Assembly: GCA_947462335.1 (NCBI GenBank)
Contig: OX381704.1
Location: 42,660,942 to 42,724,941 of the forward strand
Direction: 5' to 3'
DNA from: Harmothoe impar
Taxonomy: Eukaryota > Annelida > Polychaeta > Phyllodocida > Polynoidae
Length of the DNA stretch: 64,000 nucleotides
The notes under the pieces were generated by a model. The model had not been told where the DNA came from. It was given only the letters and a program-made list of their open reading frames with translations, and made no database searches. The position numbers were made by a program, and so were the translations under genes. Positions 59,401-64,000 of this stretch are shown here, one piece after another (positions within the stretch are counted from its first letter, which is position 1; the number at the start of each line of letters is the position of its first letter).

Positions 59401-60329
59401 TCCCCCATATCGTCTTCCCAGTGCGAAAATGCCTCGATGTTCGCCCGGATCATGGCCTCCACTCTCGGCCGGGCCCCTTCGTCCACCCCGTCCAGCAGCG
59501 TGTTGACCACCCCGTCCGCTCCGTCTGAACCCGCCGGTGCCGCCCCCAGCATTGCACACGACGCCCCTTCCTCGTCCGACTCGTAATCCTCCAGGGGCAG
59601 CGCCGTTCCCAGGCGGGTGTTCTCCCTTAGCCAGAGCGACCTGGCCCCCACGTTCAATAGGATGACCGGTGTACGGCACTTCTTGTTGGGTGCCACTATC
59701 CCTCGCCCGACCCGGAAACCTTCCTTCCGCTCGTTCTCCGGTGTCCCCTGGATCACACAATACAGCCCGTCGTCGAAGTCCCACCCGGCTATACGCGCCG
59801 TCACCACCAACTGCTCCCCCGGCGGTATACAACAGTCTCGTGTTAGTATTGCCCCACATCCGCCCGTCCGAGCCTTCTTCGTTTCCGGGGGTCCCTCGCT
59901 CGACTCCTCCCACAGCAACCTCTCCCCGTTCATATCTACCAGTATGCCGTTGCCCCTTATGATGTCGGCTCCCAGTATCCCCTCCGGCGAGATGTCGGCG
60001 ACCAGGAAGGTCCCCATCATTTTCTCTCCGGCGAATTGCAGTGCCCCCTCCGTACGGCCTTTTATTTGCATGGGCCTCCCGTCCGCGCACACTACCGTCC
60101 GGTCGTGCGCCACCAGGGCCGCCGGGGCATTTTGTCGCTGCCACCACCGCGTGGATAGCATGCTGGCCGAGGCGCCCGTGTCCACCAACATACTGATGTC
60201 ATGTCCGAAGAGTTTTCCCTCCACTATGAGGCCTGTCCCCTTCTTTTCTCGGCCCTGTACCGACGTTACCGATATTTCCGGTCGTCCTTTCTCGGCCCCA
60301 GGACTCCCTAGTTCTGGGGCCGCTGGCCG
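53526..60329 (-). CDS. pol: Ty3/gypsy pol polyprotein with giant C-terminal extension
   Basis: This frame is read as a -1 frameshift product of gag and gives about 2267 codons without interruption. Ordered domains: aspartic protease (DTGA at 60171-60182); reverse transcriptase with FCIDYRKLN, MPFGLCNAP and the catalytic YLDD (58890-58901); RNase H (DTDASNFGLG, RTDHAALRW); integrase with the zinc-binding H-H-C-C (57.58-57.72 kb), the D-D-E triad (GADIMG, HTDQGREF, GMVERCNR) and a GPY/F-like YWTGPW region. All catalytic residues I looked for are present, so the enzyme part appears intact. It copies the element RNA and integrates the cDNA. Beyond integrase (from about 56.7 kb) the same frame continues for about 1000 residues, annotated separately. 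Most gypsy pols end soon after integrase, so the length is highly atypical. The region 61088-60330 of the same frame overlaps gag and is not expected to be translated. Confidence 0.93.
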   Translation of the reverse strand, partial: RPAAPELGSPGAEKGRPEISVTSVQGREKKGTGLIVEGKLFGHDISMLVDTGASASMLSTRWWQRQNAPAALVAHDRTVVCADGRPMQIKGRTEGALQFAGEKMMGTFLVADISPEGILGADIIRGNGILVDMNGERLLWEESSEGPPETKKARTGGCGAILTRDCCIPPGEQLVVTARIAGWDFDDGLYCVIQGTPENERKEGFRVGRGIVAPNKKCRTPVILLNVGARSLWLRENTRLGTALPLEDYESDEEGASCAMLGAAPAGSDGADGVVNTLLDGVDEGARPRVEAMIRANIEAFSHWEDDMGETHLVKHGIQTGEATPVKQRPRRLAPHKRAEAEAKIGEMLDLGIIERSTSPWASPIVLARKKDGRPRFCIDYRKLNAVTKKDAYPIPRIDDSLDTLAGASWFSTMDLTNGYWQVAMDECDREKTAFVSHSGLFQYKVMPFGLCNAPSTFERLMEVVLKGLHWKTCLVYLDDVIVFSPDLETHLLRVAEVLQRLVGAGLKVKPRKCQLARREVSFLGHIVNTNGVATDPEKVRAVREWPRPQTVGEVRSFLGLAGYYRTFVRDFASIAKPLSAAAEKDRRFTWSPECEAAFEELKAKLTSSPVLAYPEPEGKLILDTDASNFGLGAVLSQQQGETERALAYASRTMSRPERNYCVTRRELLAVMFGLKKFRHYLVGRPVLIRTDHAALRWVTDFKEPEGQVARWLQVLGTHDFTIQHRPGKDHSNADALSRRPCRQCGLGGSQPTACFALTRGRAQAETEEEDMEQGTDDTTVTRLGSPAEWKAAQDRDPLLVRVREWVRGGDPAAGADEQTESYDHRTYAHQVTRLKEGPGGVLSRAWYTPGGADRLQILVPAEMQSEVMKGLHGDGLAGHLGRRRVIRRCQDFFYWPNFRRDLTSWSARCIPCNQRKPPAAPHRHPMGHVPVGMPMERIGADIMGPLSPSAGGNVYILVLVEYFTKWAEAYALPDHRAPTVARAIVENFVCRFGTPVTLHTDQGREFQSSTFREVVKLLGVRQSRTCPFNPKSDGMVERCNRTIEALLSTVVREDQRDWDRQLPFVMAAYRATEHSSSGVSPNAMMLGRETAAPLSLIYPVRELQDVPPGEGYVARLQGWMAEAHASARESLGRAVERQKRNYDQRAVLDPIEDGAQVYFYHPIKKVGLSPKLQRYWTGPWTVLRCIGGPVYEIEMGRKRRVEHYDNLKVVPGNPAEGADLVGMVTGTAEDPAGRGGAPVSRDPGSPGRPEGGAGDRGGPAIRPGEKGGGSHGKDGSREGYISPGDGWERPVMALHPRDDFYPAILSGMKGWESGSESAESGEVREEELAEEQRRQVRSESPTHWGAIARNNVPVVRKWVERVEKGDREPPPAEYYIWKEAHGRKREFQLLNNISSDEEDDTIRISVTWETATAQRDRPWKSRGRRDETISVPVLPKTGKETRTITVGGPFPGREMPQGSTKSRGRSRSPGKPAGSRHEGTSRREGSDRPAPEKRGREKDKSDSRGSSRPDRSRDRRPSGSSRTDGSGNRRSSRTERGERRSSREGRGKSTHQKRAGDKRGASDERKGDSPPRSRAKGGKSDETGAKQTLPTAGNDDSQGGAGPTLRADAAPHLPTVRPADAQPISGLEIFRTDGSHPAPQDDSQSEGEEVEEPGGPPVYKPEGESGRDNFDNFSYDMATGSYNCGFCHELDPELPWVIPAAEWKAHVAAHPQTIIGWNCPEKDEEGNPCRIQKPKDRRADLVTHMKQHREGGARSSKKHPWEKPGGMPDATRLTKRPKPAPKGTGTGKSSKKRRASSDSAGGKSKASREEEEQDDEPGRKESRKSRQRRDSSSSRRTTSPSPEKRETPACSSPRRSRSHSPVTDTATPSPRAEGRSPPSRRSTSGGSRQPEEGRSARLAAIGGKEGLMHLLAGLSEETIREVMGASGTTQTTTLTKTPGGSVTVLRESVTEVVGTPRAGGASPDKATPRSSPRRKLYSDVSPTTPDTGTKVTVVAQVHREGGGEEESETAPDEAAAGGSEAIEVLEEGGEPDDEGETSPEGQPPGDSTQQPTPEKPDGGRTETNPPDEAVPGGSGGATTRHPTPRPREGRGVPSTEAVHCGVQVVLPWRATVPLDPELELRRHLSPTGMHLDQRPLTLVGGRNSTSIEARGGGEWLVEQRRIYVYTESNVVSQLILPYEGPVPAGGEVGRTQSHEVGENEPVLAEERTTVYTGEMQFGPVSAEVGTAPVRVAGSREAETGTAWATPVQETSPYIDLLSELVAVVGL

Positions 60330-60335
60330 TTTCCC
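60293..60335 (-). promoter_or_regulatory. Programmed -1 ribosomal frameshift signal (gag-pol)
   Basis: On the minus strand the slippery heptamer G GGA AAC (60329-60335) lies exactly in the gag zero frame. It is followed by a 6-nt spacer and a perfect 9-bp hairpin, CGGCCCCAG / CTGGGGCCG (60314-60322 and 60293-60301), with a 12-nt loop. The gag stop TAG (60308-60310) sits within the loop. Slipping one base back moves ribosomes into the pol frame, which is open from here. The heptamer type is known from retroviral gag-pro junctions. Two further GGGAAAC words just upstream are out of the required register. Confidence 0.88.
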
Positions 60336-61672
60336 GATGCCGGTTTCCCCTCCACCGGTTTCCCGCCTTCCTGTCCTTGCCGGCCCTCCTCGGGAGGCCG
60401 CTCCGGGCATTCCCGCCGGAAGTGTCCGTCCTTTCCGCACCTGAAGCATCCCCTCCCGGAGGGCCGCTGCGCTCCCGTCGCCGTCCCGGGACCCCCGGCC
60501 GGCGGGCACAAATCCTTTCGGAGGTTGGCTAGCTCCCGCATGAAGTCCGCCCTCAGGGGCGCCAGCTCCCGTGTGAACTCTTTCCGCAAGGACTCGAGTT
60601 CGTCCGCCATGGTGGCGTCTGTGGCAAATACCCGATCGTTCCTCTTCCCCGACTGCCGGTCCTTCGTTAGATGGGCTTCCGCCCGTACCCCCACGGTCAC
60701 CGCGTCTTCCAGCGTCCGGGGCTGGGAATATAATATGAAGTACCTCAATTGACTGTCCTTCAGGCCGTCGAGGAACCTGTCTTTTGCTAGACTGCAGATA
60801 GTCTCCCCGTCCGCGTCCGGATATCCCAGTCTGGCTAGCCGCTCCAACTCCTCTGAGTAGGAGACCAGGTCCTCCTCTGCTCGTCGGTCCCGCCCCCGGA
60901 ATACAGCCTTGTGCGACTCCGCCTGGTTTCTCGGTTGGAACCTCTGCTGCAGCGCCCCGACCAATTCCGCGTACGCCAGCTGCTCCCCCGGCGCCAGGCG
61001 GGACAGGAGCCGTCTCGCGTTCCCCCGGAGGCTTATTCCCAGGAACATCCCCGCCGTTTGGTCGTCCCACTTGTTGGCCTGCACACAAAGTCGGAAGTGC
61101 GCCATAAATTCATCCAGGTCGGTCGTCCCGTCGAACTGTGCGGGCATCACCACCGGGCGTCCCCCGTCTCCCGCCGGCGTATTAGGCACCGTTACCTGCA
61201 GTCCCCCTGCCGGTCCCTGCTCCCGGACGATCCGTTGGCCCCCCAACTCGTCCCCTTCGCCACTTCTTGGTCTCTCCCCTCTCCGGACGGCCTCCTTCCG
61301 CCGCCCTCCGGTCCTTTCTCGCGGCAAGTCGCCACCGGCCCCTGCGGATTCTGCCGAGCCCCATCCCGTCCGTCGCCGGCCGTCTGTGCGCCACGGCGCC
61401 GTCCCTCGAGCACCGCCCGCTGAGTCCGGCCGTCCGAAGTTCCACACGTCCGGCGTCCGTTCTGTGTCCCTGCTCCTCCGCAGGAAGACATCCTCGTCCG
61501 CGCATTCGACCAAGTTGCCGCCCAAGCGCCCTTCCAGCGCCGCCCCTCTCGGTTCCCCCGCGGTTCCCGGGTCCCGCATCTCCACCGTGCGTCTTCCCTC
61601 CGGGTGTTCATCACCCGTCCGCGCTGCCTCTCCCCTCTCGCCGCTGTCCATCCCGTTCTCGCCCCTTAACAT
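60308..61672 (-). CDS. gag: Gag structural polyprotein with CCHC zinc knuckle
   Basis: 454 residues from the first ATG downstream of the primer-binding site (61672); the frame is open further back to the LTR edge, but only with a non-ATG codon. An N-terminal basic, Gly/Glu-rich disordered third is followed by a retrotransposon-gag capsid-like region (FDGTTDLDEFMAHFRLCV ... LLSRLAPGEQLAYAELV ... LQQRFQPRN). After that comes a linker that looks coiled (ELESLRKEFTRELAPL), and near the C-terminus one CCHC zinc knuckle, CFRCGKDGHFRREC (C-x2-C-x4-H-x4-C), for RNA binding. It assembles virus-like particles in the cytoplasm. The frame overlaps the unused upstream part of the pol frame and ends inside the frameshift hairpin. 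Confidence 0.92.
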   Translation of the reverse strand: MLRGENGMDSGERGEAARTGDEHPEGRRTVEMRDPGTAGEPRGAALEGRLGGNLVECADEDVFLRRSRDTERTPDVWNFGRPDSAGGARGTAPWRTDGRRRTGWGSAESAGAGGDLPRERTGGRRKEAVRRGERPRSGEGDELGGQRIVREQGPAGGLQVTVPNTPAGDGGRPVVMPAQFDGTTDLDEFMAHFRLCVQANKWDDQTAGMFLGISLRGNARRLLSRLAPGEQLAYAELVGALQQRFQPRNQAESHKAVFRGRDRRAEEDLVSYSEELERLARLGYPDADGETICSLAKDRFLDGLKDSQLRYFILYSQPRTLEDAVTVGVRAEAHLTKDRQSGKRNDRVFATDATMADELESLRKEFTRELAPLRADFMRELANLRKDLCPPAGGPGTATGAQRPSGRGCFRCGKDGHFRRECPERPPEEGRQGQEGGKPVEGKPASGNGQRPQN

Positions 61673-61702
61673 CGTGTAATGTCCGTGGGTCCTATGCCTG
61701 TT

Positions 61703-61720
61703 GTTCACCGCTGTCACCAA
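61703..61720 (-). other. Primer-binding site
   Basis: The minus strand directly after the 5' LTR reads TTGGTGACAGCGGTGAAC. TGG complementary to a tRNA 3'-CCA begins one base from the LTR, the standard spacing. The tRNA species cannot be assigned without a tRNA set from the same genome. Confidence 0.75.
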
Positions 61721-61993
61721 TGTAAGGAAATTAAGGGCATCGGATAGAGAACACGACAGCTGACCATGTAGGGTATTCCAAGCGATCCTTTATTGTAGGT
61801 AACATAAACTCAACTGACACAACTGCGGCGGTGCCGCTCTTTATATAGCCCCCGCCCACCCCAGCGTCCATACGCTCGTCCGGAAAAGGGTCGGGGCGGT
61901 TCCGTACGACTTGTCCTCGTACGAACCCGCCCCGCCCGAGAGTGTAGCGACAGGGGAGGCCTCGCGTGACCGTCCTCCCCTCTCCCGCCCGCT

Positions 61994-61996
<3 letters not shown>
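61721..61996 (-). repeat. 5' LTR (276 bp) with promoter
   Basis: I read it as identical to the 3' LTR. In element orientation the TATA box TATATAAAG (plus 61839-61847) is preceded by GC-rich U3 containing GGGCGGGG-type boxes, followed about 45 nt later by AATAAA (plus 61789-61794). Transcription would start roughly 25-30 nt after the TATA box, placing the poly(A) signal inside a short R region, so promoter-proximal polyadenylation must be avoided. Confidence 0.95.

Positions 61997-62050
<54 letters not shown>
61997..62050. repeat. (AT)n microsatellite, right half of the retrotransposon target
   Basis: It continues the AT run that ends at 52733. The original microsatellite would have been about 100 bp before insertion. 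Confidence 0.9.
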
Positions 62051-62052
<2 letters not shown>

Positions 62053-63570
62053 TATTGGTGATATCGTGTATAGCGTGTTCGTTGTGTGCGTCCACTGTCG
62101 ATCCCAGCCCGATACATCCCATATACTGGTAGGTAGTCCTTGGTAGGAACCGAACATAAAATACATACCAGTAACTCTCAATCCCAACCAGAGAACAGAG
62201 AACAGTAGAGTCTCTGACAGTACAGTTAATGAGAGATCCATGATTCACCAAGGCGATCAGCGAGTGCCGCGGCTATCTGCAGGTGCAATTATGGGATTTT
62301 ATTATATAAAAGGGAAAAAGGAAGAAAATGTTGTAATGACGATGTAGAGTTGGTTTTCGAACCATGTAATTTTAAGCAAACATCTTGTATCTGCTTCTGA
62401 CAATGAATCTGGATGCTGTCCTCGCCTATACTCCTCTACTACCGGTATGTCCTTTCTGAGTAGCTTCTTTAGTTCCGTCCTTGGTTCATTCTGGGTTATA
62501 CCGATACTGGATTATACAGCTAGGTGATGGAGACCCTGGTCTTAACGTACAACCTAATTACCTATCTAAAGTACCCCCGGAAGAAACCGTGTACGTGAGG
62601 AGGTTACCAGCCTTGGATGAGCTTTTACCAACTTAATACAGGCACCTCCAGTCCAGTGCACAGGTTATTGTGATGGTGCTATACTCCTTGGTGCAATACA
62701 AACTGTGCTACCTGATACCCTGCAAAATAAGAACATCCTACAGTGAGGAATATGGACATGGTGCCCATACAGTGCAGGACACATTTCAATGTAGGTGGTA
62801 GCAGCCTTAAAAAGATAGGATTATACATTAGGCTCAATGACATTGGGGTCTCCTGTGTATCCCCACTGTCCCACGCCCCTTTCACCCGCCACCTATTCCA
62901 CTCTACACCCCTGCATTCTATAAGACACACACCCTAGCCAATCTCGAATTAACAGAGCTGTACACTTCGCTGAGTAGCATCGGCAAAGATGACAGATACC
63001 CTACCATCAAAATATGTTACATGTTGAAAGGGTCATAGCCGGTGCTGGTCTTGTGTGGAAGGAGACATCCCCAGATCTCACCCTCACTGGCCTCTCTATT
63101 TACGCCTGCGTAGATCGCCATGGCGGCATTAGTTGGTCTGCCCCTTCCTTTGCAGCAGCGGACGACGTAAAATCTATACGACGTGTGCAGACTTCACACT
63201 TGAGTACTTTCTGTAGCCGACCTTCGTGATGCTGCACTGTGTCTGTGTTTTGCCCTCGTGCTCACTAACACCCCCACCCTTCTTTACCTGCCCCACCCCC
63301 TACTAGTAACACCCCACAATATGTTCACCATTGCAAGGTCTCAAGCTCTCCATTGACCCTATCATGTGTCAGAACACTGTATGGAATACTTGTAGAACTT
63401 TCCAAATTGATTTTGATATGGATGGATGCTCCAACCGCCACTCTTCCGGAGACATCCTCCTTCGATCTCCATGATTATGGGTTGTCCCAGCATTCATTAG
63501 CCGATTTAATGATTCACCAAGTAGGCGTTCTTATCCGGGGGGGGGGGTACTTGATTTTTTTCTGATATGG
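62051..63570. other. Right flank, no gene recognised
   Basis: About 1.5 kb without a convincing exon. A G-run with TACTTGATTTTTT (63538-63560) leads into the repeat element that follows. Confidence 0.4.
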
Positions 63571-63912
63571 GTGTGCGGCTGGACCAATGACAACCCTTAC
63601 CCTTGCTAGGGAGCTTTTGCTTCAAAAACCTACCCTTGCTAGGGCACTTTCGGCCGAAAAGTCCTAGTTTTGAAGAGGAAAAACACAAAATGTACAATGG
63701 ATGAGTAATTTCACCATGAGATTTTACCCGCGTCCGTAAAATTTTAGTGTAAAAATGGGACTTTTTGGAGAAAAACGGTTCATTTTGGTGAAAATGTGAC
63801 CCTTGCTAGGGCGATTTTGTCAAAAGTAGACCCTTGCTAGGGACAATTCTCTCTGAAACAGGACCCTTGCCAGGGAGATTTTATTGAAAAACTACCCTTG
63901 CCAGCCGCACAC
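63571..63912. mobile_element. TIR-bounded element with CCCTTGCTAGGG repeats
   Basis: GTGTGCGGCTGG (63571-63582) and CCAGCCGCACAC (63901-63912) are exact inverse complements. Between them the near-palindromic word ACCCTTGC(T/C)AGGG recurs about six times at irregular 20-40 bp spacing (about 63600, 63630, 63800, 63830, 63860), with the last copy running into the right end. There is no coding frame. It looks like a non-autonomous element with internal binding-site-like repeats. Confidence 0.7.
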
Positions 63913-64000
63913 CTGTGTATACAAAATATACTAAGTGCCCCTAAGTTCTTATTATCATTATTATTCAATGGGATAGAGAACAGGTCCTATGTAAGCTGCC

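Larger units (their letters stand above)
52734..61996 (-). mobile_element. Complete Ty3/gypsy-type LTR retrotransposon, 9.26 kb
   Basis: All parts are present in - strand order: 5' LTR (61721-61996), primer-binding site, gag, -1 frameshift signal, a pol frame with protease, RT, RNase H and integrase, a long C-terminal extension, polypurine tract and 3' LTR (52734-53009). The order protease-RT-RNase H-integrase identifies the Ty3/gypsy (Metaviridae) group. The LTRs appear identical base for base and both frames are open, so insertion was recent. The internal region is strikingly GC- and CpG-rich against AT-rich host DNA. Two features are unusual: a one-piece pol of about 2267 codons, and no recognisable envelope despite about 3 kb of coding sequence beyond integrase. 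Confidence 0.97.

Noticed and set aside
60330..61088. N-terminal 253 codons of the long minus frame as a real part of Pol
   Set aside because: This stretch overlaps gag in another frame and has no recognisable domain. The frameshift signal places pol entry at 60329.
61673..61720. Gag start at the LTR edge
   Set aside because: The frame is open there, but its first codon is TTG inside the primer-binding site. The first ATG is at 61672.
63014..63229. 71-codon plus-strand frame in the right flank as a host exon
   Set aside because: It has no matched acceptor and donor in phase and no recognisable motif; the length is within chance expectation.

Overview
This is eukaryotic, almost certainly metazoan, genomic DNA. 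Coding segments are short and flanked by GT/AG splice sites, introns run to many kilobases, (AT)n microsatellites and small terminal-inverted-repeat (TIR) elements are common, and a complete Ty3/gypsy-type retrotransposon is present. The mix of tRNA-headed repeats, TA- and TTAA-flanked miniature transposons and a GC-rich gypsy element suggests an aquatic invertebrate (lancelet, hemichordate or mollusc-like). The species cannot be fixed from the sequence.

Host gene, + strand, about 11.6-51.8 kb: I could assemble one split gene. A start exon (11635-11689) joins in phase to a large GC-rich exon (19904-21140). Smaller segments at 38249-38299, about 41425-41683, 47172-47363, 48574-48667 and 51746-51768 then follow. 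The phases chain without a clash (1, 2, 2, 0, 0, 1) to a stop, giving a predicted 636-residue, largely disordered, Ser/Pro/Gln-rich protein. I do not recognise the family. The large exon is well supported, the first exon fairly well, and the downstream exons are a model resting on splice signals and phase.

Introns and flanks hold only repeats: TIR elements (10.25, 29.2, 33.7, 34.8, 36.05, 45.7, 51.5 and 63.6 kb), tRNA-like SINE pieces (17.9-18.5 kb), a 51-53 bp minisatellite (42.1 kb), a pair of diverged direct repeats (29.6 and 32.2 kb), long hairpins (4.6, 5.0 and 21.8 kb) and four AT microsatellite blocks.

Retrotransposon, - strand, 52734-61996: two 276-bp LTRs, which I read as identical, flank a GC-rich internal region inserted into an AT microsatellite. 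gag (60308-61672) ends in a textbook -1 frameshift signal: slippery G GGA AAC, a 6-nt spacer and a 9-bp GC hairpin whose loop carries the gag stop codon. The pol frame runs unbroken through protease, reverse transcriptase, RNase H and integrase. Without a stop it continues into roughly 1000 further residues rich in Arg-Ser/acidic sequence, with two zinc-finger-like motifs and no visible envelope features. This fused extension is the most unusual thing in the window. The matching LTRs and open frames point to a very recent, possibly still active insertion, antisense to the host gene and about 1 kb beyond its predicted stop.
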